A stretch of 40,639 bases of DNA from Bacillota bacterium. Its GTDB lineage: Bacteria > Bacillota > Clostridia > DSM-8532. The position numbers and the translations under genes were made by a program. Each line of letters opens with the position of its first letter. Positions within the stretch are counted from its first letter, which is position 1. The DNA is taken from the NCBI GenBank assembly GCA_023440865.1, contig JAEXRM010000057.1, positions 1 to 40,639 of the forward strand. The letters are read 5' to 3'. The notes below the pieces were generated by a model, which was given only the letters and a program-made list of their open reading frames with translations, had not been told where the DNA came from and searched no databases. Positions 16,689-24,781 of the stretch are shown here, piece after piece.

Positions 16689-17459
16689 TCACAGGACAAC
16701 ACGCTCGATGCGCGACGCAAGGCCGTCCGCCCTGAGGGTGACCGCCACGGCGTTGAGCTGCGCACGCCCCTCCGCCGGCTCGAACTGCACCGGCATCGAC
16801 GTGGTGAACTTGCGCAGCACGGTCTTGGCCTCCACACCGATGATGCCTTCGGCCGGTCCGGTCATGCCCACATCGCTGATGAAGGCCGTTCCACGGGGCA
16901 GGATTCGCTCATCGGCCGTCTGCACGTGCGTGTGTGTGCCGACGACGGCTGCTGCACGCCCATCCAGGTGCATGGCCAGGGCAAGCTTTTCCGATGTCGC
17001 TTCCGCGTGGAAATCGACAAACACCGCGTCACAGGCGCCACGCAGGGCTTGCAGCTCCCGATCGGCCGTCTGGAAGGGATCGTCGAGCGGCACATCCATG
17101 TAGACCCGCCCCATGAGGTTGACCACGCCAAGCCTGAATCCGCCCCGCTCGAACACCGTCCGTCCCTTGCCGGGAACCCCCTTGGGATAGTTGGCGGGTC
17201 GGATGAGCCGTGCATGGTCGTCGATGAGATGGAGGATCTCCTTGCGCGACCAGGTGTGGTTGCCCATGGTGATGACATCCACACCGGCCCGGAAGAGGTC
17301 GTCCGCGGTGGCGAAGGTGATGCCGCGCCCGGCGGCCGCATTCTCGCCATTTGCCAGCATGAAGTCGGGCCGGAACCGGGTTCGGAGCGCGTCGACCGAT
17401 GCGGCAAGCATGTCCCTGCCGGGCTGTCCGAACACGTCTCCAATGAAAAGAATGGTCAC
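16689..17459 (-). CDS. ymdB: YmdB-family metallophosphoesterase (2',3'-cNMP phosphodiesterase)
   Basis: A 256-residue calcineurin-like phosphoesterase. The metal-ligand motifs appear in order: FIGDVFGQPGR, LANGENAAAGRGI, MGNHTWSRKE, VDFHAEATSEK and GTHTHVQTADERIL. This matches YmdB, a phosphodiesterase affecting gene expression in Bacillus. The start is GTG at 17459, five bases after AGGAGG; the frame is open 48 codons further upstream without support. It follows RNase Y, the usual rny-ymdB order, but a terminator stands between them at 17571-17600 and no clear separate promoter was found. Expression may depend on readthrough. Confidence 0.93.
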   Translation of the reverse strand: MTILFIGDVFGQPGRDMLAASVDALRTRFRPDFMLANGENAAAGRGITFATADDLFRAGVDVITMGNHTWSRKEILHLIDDHARLIRPANYPKGVPGKGRTVFERGGFRLGVVNLMGRVYMDVPLDDPFQTADRELQALRGACDAVFVDFHAEATSEKLALAMHLDGRAAAVVGTHTHVQTADERILPRGTAFISDVGMTGPAEGIIGVEAKTVLRKFTTSMPVQFEPAEGRAQLNAVAVTLRADGLASRIERVVL

Positions 17460-17570
17460 ATGAGCCTCCTGTCGTGCCATGGATCGATGCGGATGCCGTA
17501 CCGGGGCACACCATGCGGACTGTCGCATGATGCCTGCACTGCCGGTGTTCCATGGCGCATCCCCGGCATG

Positions 17571-17600
17571 AAAACGGGAAGCGTGTTGCCACGCTTCCCG
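17571..17600 (-). terminator. Rho-independent terminator after rny
   Basis: On the minus strand CGGGAAGCGTG, loop GCAA, CACGCTTCCCG, then TTTTC. This is a perfect 11-bp stem about 20 bp after the rny stop. The T-run is short, so termination may be partial and allow ymdB transcription. Confidence 0.8.
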
Positions 17601-17621
17601 CAATCGTGCTGTGGAACGGCC

Positions 17622-19195
17622 TTACTTTGCGTACTCGACCGCACGGGTCTCGCGGATGATGTGCACCTTGATCTGACCCGGGTAATCCATGTCGCTCTCG
17701 ATCTTCTTGACGATTTCACGGGCGACCAGGATCATCGTGTCGTCGGTGACCACCTCGGGCTTGACCATGATGCGCACTTCGCGTCCGGCCTGGATGGCGA
17801 AGGACTTTTCCACCTCCGGGAAGGAGTTGGCGATTTCCTCGAGCTTCTGCAGGCGCTTGACATAGGTTTCGAGCGTCTCGCGGCGTGCGCCGGGACGGGC
17901 TGCCGATATGGCATCCGCCGCCTGCACCAGCACGGAGATGATGGAGGTGGCCTCCACATCGCCATGATGGGCTTCGACCGCGTTGAGGATTTCGTCGCTT
18001 TCCCGGTACTTGCGAAGGATGTCCGCGCCAATGGAGACGTGGGAGCCTTCAATTTCATGGTCGACGGACTTGCCGATGTCATGCAGCAGACCCGCACGCT
18101 TGGCAACCGTCACGTCCTCGCCCAGTTCGGCCGCCATGAGGCCCGCCAGGTGCGACACCTCGATGGCGTGCGCCAGGACGTTCTGGCCATAGCTGGTCCG
18201 GTACTTCAGGCGGCCGAGCAGCCGGATGACCTCCGGATGCAGGCCGTGCACGCCGGTTTCGAAGGTGGCGCGGTCGCCTTCCTCGCGGATGACGTTTTCC
18301 ACTTCCTTCTTCGCCTTTCGACCATCTCCTCGATGCGCGCCGGATGAATGCGGCCGTCGACGATGAGCTTCTCGAGGGCGATGCGGGCCACCTCGCGGCG
18401 GATGGGGTCGAAGCCCGACAAAATGACGGCTTCGGGTGTGTCGTCGATGATCAGGTCGATACCGGTCAGCGTTTCTAGGGTACGGATGTTCCTGCCCTCG
18501 CGTCCGATGATGCGGCCCTTCATTTCATCGCTGGGCAGCGCCACGACGGACACGGTGATTTCCGATGCATGGTCGGCGGCACACTTCTGAATGGCTGTGG
18601 AGAGAACCTCCTTCGCCTTCCGGTTGCCTTCCTCCTTCGCCCGGTCATGGATATCCTTGACCAGGATGGCGGCCTCGTGCTTGACCTCGTCCTCGATGCT
18701 GCTCAGCAGGTACTGCTTCGCATCCTCCACCGTGAGACCGGAGATGCTTTCAAGCTTCTCCACCTGTTTCTGAAGCACTTCGTCGACATCGGCCTGACGG
18801 ATCTCGATCTCGCGGATCTGGCGGTTGAGCGCCTCGTCCTTCTTCTCGAGCGTGTCCATCTTCTTGTCGAGGGCTTCGTCCTTCTGTTGCAGACGGCGCT
18901 CCGTACGCTGGATCTCCAGCCTGCGCTCGCGCACGTCCTTCTCGAGTTCCATGCGGCTCTTGTGGATTTCCTCCCGGGCCTCCACGAGCGCATCGCGCTT
19001 TTTGCGCTCCGCGGCCTTCTCGGCTTCACCGATCAGCCTCTGGCTCTCCTTTTCGGCACTTTCAAATTCAGATTCCGCCTTCTGCTTGCGGTCGTCGTAT
19101 CCCTTCTGATAGGACGCCTTGACCTTCTGCATGAGCACGAACCAAACGACGGCGGCGCCGACGATCAGCCCAATTGCCAAAAACAACCACTCGAT
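17622..19195 (-). CDS. rny: Ribonuclease Y, interrupted by an apparent one-base frameshift
   Basis: Membrane-anchored endoribonuclease that starts mRNA decay in Bacillota. The first frame gives an N-terminal membrane helix, a long charged coiled coil and a KH domain with GRIIGREGRNIRTLE. It leaves the family sequence after RIHPARIEEMVE at about 18317. The neighbouring frame resumes with VENVIREEGD and carries the HD domain (LLHDIGKSVDHE) to the stop. Restoring one A in the GAAAGG run at 18316-18318 gives about 524 residues, the normal size. No slippery heptamer is present, so a sequencing error or a real mutation is more likely than programmed shifting. No ATG, GTG or TTG is well placed; the perfect AGGAGGTGA points to an ATC at 19195 as start, which would be very unusual. 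Confidence 0.9.
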
Positions 19196-19200
19196 TTCCC

Positions 19201-19209
19201 TCACCTCCT
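19201..19209 (-). promoter_or_regulatory. Nine-base Shine-Dalgarno of rny pointing to a non-standard start
   Basis: AGGAGGTGA is a full complement of the 16S 3' end. Eight bases separate GGAGG from the codon ATC (19195-19193). The in-frame GTG at 19204 lies inside the ribosome binding site itself. The upstream TTG (19264) has no ribosome binding site, and the next downstream TTG is 17 bases away. Confidence 0.7.
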
Positions 19210-19453
19210 CATCTTTTGCAGTGCCCTGTTTTCCTCCCGCGGCCCTCCATCGTGTCGAGACCAACCGTATGTGCGCGTCAGGCAGGGTGCCCGCCGAAGC
19301 CTTGCGGCCGAGGTGAGAAACAGGACCCTGCTGGTATCATGCCTTTCATGGCGTTCAATGTTGACTTGGGATCATGGCGCGCCTATGGTCATTCCATGCC
19401 CGCCATGGCCGGCAAGGCACAGACTGCTCCGAGATTGCCACGATACGCAGAAA

Positions 19454-19482
19454 AGTATACGACATTTTCATATTTATGTCAA
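19454..19482 (-). promoter_or_regulatory. Strong promoter of rny
   Basis: On the minus strand TTGACA (19482-19477), a 17-bp AT-rich spacer and TATACT (19459-19454). Transcription from about 19447 would give a leader of about 250 bases before the rny ribosome binding site. I saw no recognisable riboswitch in that leader. The remaining 165 bp to the folD stop shows no gene. Confidence 0.85.
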
Positions 19483-19650
19483 GAATTGGCCGATTTCAGG
19501 CACCCGACTTGTGTGGAACGACGGAAGCAGCTCGCACGCAACGTGTTCCATGGCGGCTGCCGGCGTCGTCACACGGCAAGGGCGATGCGGACCCGCCGTC
19601 CGCCCACTCGCCGATGACCTGTCCAGCCGACCGCGACGCGGCCCCGGCGG

Positions 19651-20505
19651 TCAACCCCTCGCAGACGCGCGGGCAGCCCGCAGCGTATTGGCAAGCAGCA
19701 TGGCGCGCGTCATCGGTCCCACCCCGCCGGGAACCGGCGTGATGAAGGACGCCTTCGGGGCGACGGAGTTGAAATCCACGTCGCCGACCATTTTGCCGTC
19801 CGCGTCGCGGTTGATGCCCACGTCGATGACGACGGCACCCTCCTTGACATACGAGGCATCGATCATCTTCGCGCGGCCGATGGCGGCCACCAGGATGTCG
19901 GCGCGGGCGCAGACCTCCCTGAGGTTCTTCGTCTTCGAATGGCAGATCGTCACGGTTCCGTTGGCCTGCAGCAACAGCATGGCCATGGGCTTGCCGACGA
20001 TGTTGGACCGGCCGACCACGACACAGTCCTTGCCGGCCACCTCGACACCGGCATCCTTGAGCATCTCCATGACGCCCGCCGGCGTGCAGGGCAGGAACGT
20101 GCCGTTGCCGCTCATCAGGCGTCCCGCGCTCTGGGGATGGAAACAGTCGGCATCCTTGGCGGGATCGATGCGCTCGAGCACCTTCGTCTCGTTGATGTGC
20201 CGCGGCACGGGCAGCTGGCAGAGGATGCCGTGCACGTGCGGATCGGCATTGAGCTGGTCGATGAGTGCGAGCAGCTCTTCCTCGGGTGTTTCTTCGGGCA
20301 GGGCGTACTCGAAGGAGCGGATGCCCACCTCCGCGCAATCCTTTTCCTTGTTGGAAACGTAGGAACGGGATGCGGGATCGTTGCCGACCAGGATCACCGC
20401 GAGACCGGGCTGTACACCCGATGCCTTCAGTGCGTCGGCCTCCGTGCGCATCTTCTCCTTGAGACGCCTGGCGAGGTCTTTTCCATCGATCAGGGTGGCT
20501 GCCAT
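19651..20505 (-). CDS. folD: Bifunctional methylenetetrahydrofolate dehydrogenase/cyclohydrolase
   Basis: A 284-residue cytosolic enzyme of one-carbon metabolism that converts 5,10-methylene-THF to 10-formyl-THF through the dehydrogenase and cyclohydrolase steps. Visible family motifs are SRSYVSNKEKDC with the catalytic Tyr and Lys, GILCQLPVPRHI, the NADP-binding VVVGRSNIVGKPMA and the C-terminal TPVPGGVGPMTRAML. Length is typical. GGAGG lies eight bases before ATG. It is last in the ftsK-TPR-ygiQ-folD string, 107 bp after ygiQ. Confidence 0.97.
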   Translation of the reverse strand: MAATLIDGKDLARRLKEKMRTEADALKASGVQPGLAVILVGNDPASRSYVSNKEKDCAEVGIRSFEYALPEETPEEELLALIDQLNADPHVHGILCQLPVPRHINETKVLERIDPAKDADCFHPQSAGRLMSGNGTFLPCTPAGVMEMLKDAGVEVAGKDCVVVGRSNIVGKPMAMLLLQANGTVTICHSKTKNLREVCARADILVAAIGRAKMIDASYVKEGAVVIDVGINRDADGKMVGDVDFNSVAPKASFITPVPGGVGPMTRAMLLANTLRAARASARG

Positions 20506-20612
20506 GTGCTCTTCCTCCTATGCTGCCGGCACGGTCGCGCGCCGCAGATCCTGCCGCCTTGGGCGGCTGTTTGTGCCATGGTTCACGGGCATGGGCCCGA
20601 AAACTGTCCGTC

Positions 20613-22721
20613 TCAACGTGTTCGGGGCTTCCTGCGGGCGCTTCCGGCTCCGCGCCCGGTCTTGCCGCCTTCGCGCGTGCCGGCTCCGCGTCCGACCGCA
20701 CCACCTTCGTGCGTGCCGGCTCCGCGTCCGCCCGCACCGCCTTCGCGCGTGCCGGCTCCGCGTCCGCCCGCACCGCCTTCGCGCGTGCCGGCTCCGCGTC
20801 CGACCGCACCGCCTTCGCGCGTGCCCGAGCCACGCCCGCCACCCGGAATCCGGGGCGGAATGAGACACGCGGGACCGAAGCCGATCAGGTCCGTTCTTCC
20901 GGTCTCCCGCAGGGCCGCCATCACGAGTCCCCGGTTCGCCGGATCGTCGAACTGCAGCAGCGCCCGCTGCATCGCCTGCTCCTTCTCCGTGCGGGGCACA
21001 TGCACCGGCTCGAGGGTGCGCGGATCGTACCCCGACCACCACATCGCGCCGGCCAGTGTGCCCGGCACCGGAATGAACTGCTGCACCTGCTCGGGCACCG
21101 TGCCGGACTTGCGGATGTATACCGCAAGCTCCACCGCGTCGCGCAGCGTGGCGCCCGGATGGCCGGAGATGAAATAGGGCACGAGGTACTGGTCCATGCC
21201 GGCCTTCTCGTTGGCCGCACGGTACTTGCGCACGAACGCGTCGAATACGTCCTGCCCGGGCTTGCCCATGCAGGCGAGCACCGGCCCGGACACATGCTCC
21301 GGCGCCACCTTGAGCTGCCCGCTGACATGGTGCTCCACGAGCTCGGGGATGAACCTTCCCGACGGATCGAGCAGCGCGAAGTCGTACCGCACGCCCGAGC
21401 GCACGAACACCTTCTTCACGCCGCGCACGTTCCGCACCCGGCGCAGCAGCGACAGATACGCCTCGTGCGACGTGTCCAGGTGCTTGCAGGGCTTCGGATA
21501 CAGGCACTCGCGGTGGGCGCAGGCGCCCTTTTCCAGCTGGAACCGGCAGGCGGGCCGCCGGAAGTTGGCGGTGGGGCCGCCCACATCGTGGATGTATCCC
21601 TTGAAACGCGGATTCCGGGTCATGCCCTCCGCCTCGGCCACGACCGAATCCTCGCTTCGAGCCTGGATGATGCGTCCCGCATGGAACCCGATGGCGCAGA
21701 ACGTGCAGCCGCCGAAGCAGCCTCGGTGGCTCGTGATCGAGAACTCCACCTCGGCCAGCGCCGGCACGCCGCCCTCGCGGTCGTACATCGGGTGCCAGGC
21801 GCGGACATACGGGAACGCGTAGAGCCTGTCCATCTCCTTTTCGGAAAGGGGCTTCTGCGGCGGATTCTGCAGCGCGTACCGTCCATCCGGACCCATCTGC
21901 AGCACGGGCTTGCCCCGCACGGGATCCTGCTCGCGGTAGGCCATCATGAAAGCCTGCGCGAATGCCTTCCGGTCGCGCGAAACCGTATCATGCGGCGGTA
22001 GCACGACGACGGAGCGATCCTCGGATGCCACCGCCTCGCGCAGCTTGCCCGGCATGTCCTCGAGCGTCGACAGCACGACGGTGTTGCGGACCGACCGGAT
22101 CTTGCGGACCGGCACGCCGCGATCAAGCAGTGCCGCGATTTCGATGATCGACCGTTCGCCCGCGCCATAGACCATGATGTCCGCGTCACAGTCGAACAGG
22201 ATGCCGGGCCGCAGCGCGTCAGACCAGTAGTCGTAGTGGGTGAAGCGGCGCAGGCTCGGTTCCAGTCCGCCGACGACGACCGGGATGTCGCCGAAGGCTT
22301 CCCGCACCATGGCGACATACACCTCGAGCGCGCGATCGGGGCGACGACCGCCCTTTCCCCCGGGTGAATAGGCATCCTGCGCGCGTTTGCGGCCCGCCGC
22401 CGTGTAGTTGTTGACCATGGAATCGAGCACGCCGGTGGAAATCATCACACCGAGCCGCGGCACACCCATCCGGCTGAGAATGCGGCGGCGGGCCTCGGGT
22501 GTGCCGCGCCAGTCCGGTTGGGCAATCATGCCCACCCGGTAGCCCTCGGCCTCCAGCAGGCGCGAGATCACGGCATGACCGAAGCTCGGATGATCGACAT
22601 ACGCGTCACCAGACAGGAAAAGAAAGTCGATTTCCTCCCAGCCGCGCGCCTGCATGTCCTTGCGGTTGACCGGCAGGAAGGCGACGGGAGATGCGGTTGA
22701 CGCGTTCCGTGACAATGCCAA
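20613..22721 (-). CDS. YgiQ-family radical SAM protein with a repetitive C-terminal tail
   Basis: A 702-residue protein of the UPF0313/YgiQ radical SAM family, function unknown. The N-terminal part has FLFLSGDAYVDHPSFGHAVI, diagnostic for the family. The radical SAM cluster motif CFGGCTFC has cysteines at 335, 339 and 342. A second Cys-rich segment (ACRFQLEKGACAHRECLYPK) follows. Residues 629-688 are five tandem copies of a 12-residue Gly/Arg unit (GRGAGTREGGAG-like), ending in a basic tail, an addition outside the catalytic core. The start is TTG at 22721, seven bases after AGGAGG. It follows the TPR gene by 41 bp. Confidence 0.93.
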   Translation of the reverse strand: MALSRNASTASPVAFLPVNRKDMQARGWEEIDFLFLSGDAYVDHPSFGHAVISRLLEAEGYRVGMIAQPDWRGTPEARRRILSRMGVPRLGVMISTGVLDSMVNNYTAAGRKRAQDAYSPGGKGGRRPDRALEVYVAMVREAFGDIPVVVGGLEPSLRRFTHYDYWSDALRPGILFDCDADIMVYGAGERSIIEIAALLDRGVPVRKIRSVRNTVVLSTLEDMPGKLREAVASEDRSVVVLPPHDTVSRDRKAFAQAFMMAYREQDPVRGKPVLQMGPDGRYALQNPPQKPLSEKEMDRLYAFPYVRAWHPMYDREGGVPALAEVEFSITSHRGCFGGCTFCAIGFHAGRIIQARSEDSVVAEAEGMTRNPRFKGYIHDVGGPTANFRRPACRFQLEKGACAHRECLYPKPCKHLDTSHEAYLSLLRRVRNVRGVKKVFVRSGVRYDFALLDPSGRFIPELVEHHVSGQLKVAPEHVSGPVLACMGKPGQDVFDAFVRKYRAANEKAGMDQYLVPYFISGHPGATLRDAVELAVYIRKSGTVPEQVQQFIPVPGTLAGAMWWSGYDPRTLEPVHVPRTEKEQAMQRALLQFDDPANRGLVMAALRETGRTDLIGFGPACLIPPRIPGGGRGSGTREGGAVGRGAGTREGGAGGRGAGTREGGAGGRGAGTHEGGAVGRGAGTREGGKTGRGAGSARRKPRTR
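20658..20837. repeat. Five 36-bp tandem repeats inside ygiQ
   Basis: Five in-frame 36-bp units, each coding a 12-residue Gly/Arg-rich unit, nearly identical with a few base changes. A partial sixth unit (GRGAGS) follows. The repeat has no spacers, so it is not CRISPR-like. Such arrays can change copy number by slippage. Confidence 0.9.
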
Positions 22722-22762
22722 GGGAATACCTCCTGTTTCAGGGAATCCGATAGTCGCCGCCG

Positions 22763-24781
22763 CTATGTCCGTTCGTTGCGCAGTGGCAGACGGATGAGGC
22801 TGATGAAGCCGGGTGCGGTCCGGATGGTCGCAAAATCACCGCAGGCGCGGGCATCGAGCCGCAGGTCCGCATCCAGCGCCACCGCCGCCTCGAGATCGCC
22901 GATCGCACCCTCGGTGTCGTGGCATCGCGCCTTCGCGCGGGCGGACAGGTACCGCAGGCCGGCATCCTCCGGATGGACGGCGCACGCCTCCTTCAGCACC
23001 CGGACGGCCTCGTGCGCGTGCTTGAGCTCGAACAGCGACTTCACCCACATCGTGTAGATCGACGGATCGTTCTCCCCCAGGCGCACCGCCGCCTTGAACG
23101 GCCTGAGCGCCCGATCATGGAACCCGGCCATCACCTGGGCCGCGCCCAGGTTGGCCTGCAGCAGGCCGTCCTCGGGGAACCGCGCAACCGCTTCAAGATA
23201 AACCGCCACGGCCTCGCGGATGCGTCCCTCGCCCTGGTAGACGGCGGCCAGCAGGTTGTAGCTCTTCTCCATCGGCTCGTCGCCCGCGATCGCCTGCCGC
23301 AGCAGCGAGATCGCATCCTTATCCTCTCCCCGCGCCTCATGGATGGTGGCGGCGCCGTACAGCGCGCGGCTGTGGTCCGGCCGGATGCGAATGGCGACCC
23401 GATAGGAGGAGAGCGCCTCCTCCATCCTTCCAAGATGGCGGCGGCAGGATCCGAGCCGGAACCAGGCATCCGCGTCCTCGGGCACCAGCTTGACCAGCTG
23501 GACGAAACACGCTTCTGCGCGGCCCCAGTCGGATTCGCGCCTGTACATCTCCCCCAGCATGCGCCACGGGTCCGGCATGTCCCGCTCGGTCAGGGTCAGG
23601 TGTTCCAGTTGGGCGACCGCGCCCTCGCGCAGCGAAAGCCTTTCGAACAGCCGGGCAAGCGCCAGCCGCGTGTCCGGCGTATCCTCCAGCGCCAGCGCCT
23701 GTTCGAGCTCCTCGCGCGCCTTGTCCGCGCAATCGAGGAACAGATGGCAGCGGGCCAGGTTCCGGTAGAGGGCTGCCGATGCGCCGCTCTTGACAAGGAC
23801 CTTCTGGAACGAGAACAGGGCATCCTCCCACGACCGGTTTGCAAACTGGGCGCACGCGATGCCGAACCCGGCGAAACGCCAGGGATCGTCGGACACGGAG
23901 GCATGACGTCGGCGGCCGTGCCGCCTGCCGGCATGTGCAGCCTCCTGGGCGGCTTGTGCCGCGTCGCGGCCGGCATGTGCAGCCTGCTGTCCGGCTTGTG
24001 CAGCCTCCTGTCCGGCTTGTGCCGCGTCCGCATCCGGCCTGACCACATCCGTTCCGGCTGCCGCCGTGTCGTCACCCGCCACGCGGCCACCGGCCGCTTC
24101 CTCTTTCCGGGCAAGCGCCTGGGCTTTGCGGAACAACCGCAACGCCTCATCCTGGTCACCGGTGCGATGCTTGAGCCAGGCGGCGTTGCACAGGCCCCGC
24201 GCATCCAGGGCGATCAGGCGGGAAAGGAACGCGTATATGCCCTCGGCCGCCTTCAGGTCGCCCTCGGCAAGCAGCGCCTCCGCTTCCGTCAGTTGCTCCC
24301 GGGCCTTGACCAGCACCGCTTCATCCGAAGAATGGAGATTCCGGCCAACCAGCGCCGCCGGATACAACGGCCCGGGCGCATCGGCACGCAATGCCCAGTC
24401 GCCTCCGAGCTCAACCCCGGAGCGTTTTTCCAGCTTCTCAACAAGGGGCACGGGGCCGCCGGACACGCGGACCCGGCGCCGCATGCCCAGGAAGTCCGCC
24501 ACCATGAAGCCTGCCGGCAGCAAAATGCCGCCCGCGATGTACAGCGCCTCGTATGCGGGGATCACCAGCACGCCGCGTGTCAGCACGAGCATGCCCATGG
24601 TCGTCAGGACGGCCTGCAGGCAGAAGGTGAGCACGGCCAGGAACTGAAGCCTGCGAAGGCAGCGGTATAGCATGTACGCCGCCATCAGACACATCATCAG
24701 GACAAGGAAGGCCAGGGAGAGGTTGAATGTCCCCAGCCAGTGATAGAAGCCGTTGATTGCATTGACAAGAAGCGCCGTCAA
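22763..24781 (-). CDS. Membrane-anchored TPR-repeat protein
   Basis: A 672-residue protein. Three hydrophobic segments lie near residues 18-37, 45-66 and 72-98. After a short cytoplasmic stretch come TPR repeats, for example LVPEDADAWFRLGSCRRHLG, IRPDHSRALYGAATIHEARG and FPEDGLLQANLGAAQVMAG. They are interrupted near residues 255-292 by five 7-residue Ala/Gln-rich units (AAQAGQE-like). TPR arrays are protein-binding scaffolds; the partner is unknown, but close linkage to the DNA translocase suggests work at the division site or membrane. The start is TTG at 24781, seven bases after GGGAGG, overlapping the ftsK TGA, so translation is coupled. Confidence 0.85.
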   Translation of the reverse strand: MTALLVNAINGFYHWLGTFNLSLAFLVLMMCLMAAYMLYRCLRRLQFLAVLTFCLQAVLTTMGMLVLTRGVLVIPAYEALYIAGGILLPAGFMVADFLGMRRRVRVSGGPVPLVEKLEKRSGVELGGDWALRADAPGPLYPAALVGRNLHSSDEAVLVKAREQLTEAEALLAEGDLKAAEGIYAFLSRLIALDARGLCNAAWLKHRTGDQDEALRLFRKAQALARKEEAAGGRVAGDDTAAAGTDVVRPDADAAQAGQEAAQAGQQAAHAGRDAAQAAQEAAHAGRRHGRRRHASVSDDPWRFAGFGIACAQFANRSWEDALFSFQKVLVKSGASAALYRNLARCHLFLDCADKAREELEQALALEDTPDTRLALARLFERLSLREGAVAQLEHLTLTERDMPDPWRMLGEMYRRESDWGRAEACFVQLVKLVPEDADAWFRLGSCRRHLGRMEEALSSYRVAIRIRPDHSRALYGAATIHEARGEDKDAISLLRQAIAGDEPMEKSYNLLAAVYQGEGRIREAVAVYLEAVARFPEDGLLQANLGAAQVMAGFHDRALRPFKAAVRLGENDPSIYTMWVKSLFELKHAHEAVRVLKEACAVHPEDAGLRYLSARAKARCHDTEGAIGDLEAAVALDADLRLDARACGDFATIRTAPGFISLIRLPLRNERT

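Noticed and set aside
18300..18330. Programmed ribosomal frameshift in rny
   Set aside because: No slippery heptamer of the X XXY YYZ type at the junction and no family precedent. An indel is simpler.
19210..19447. Riboswitch or structured RNA in the long rny leader
   Set aside because: No conserved aptamer motif or convincing long-range stem could be recognised by eye.
20658..20837. 36-bp repeats as a CRISPR array
   Set aside because: Units are contiguous, without spacers, and keep the ygiQ reading frame. No cas genes are nearby.
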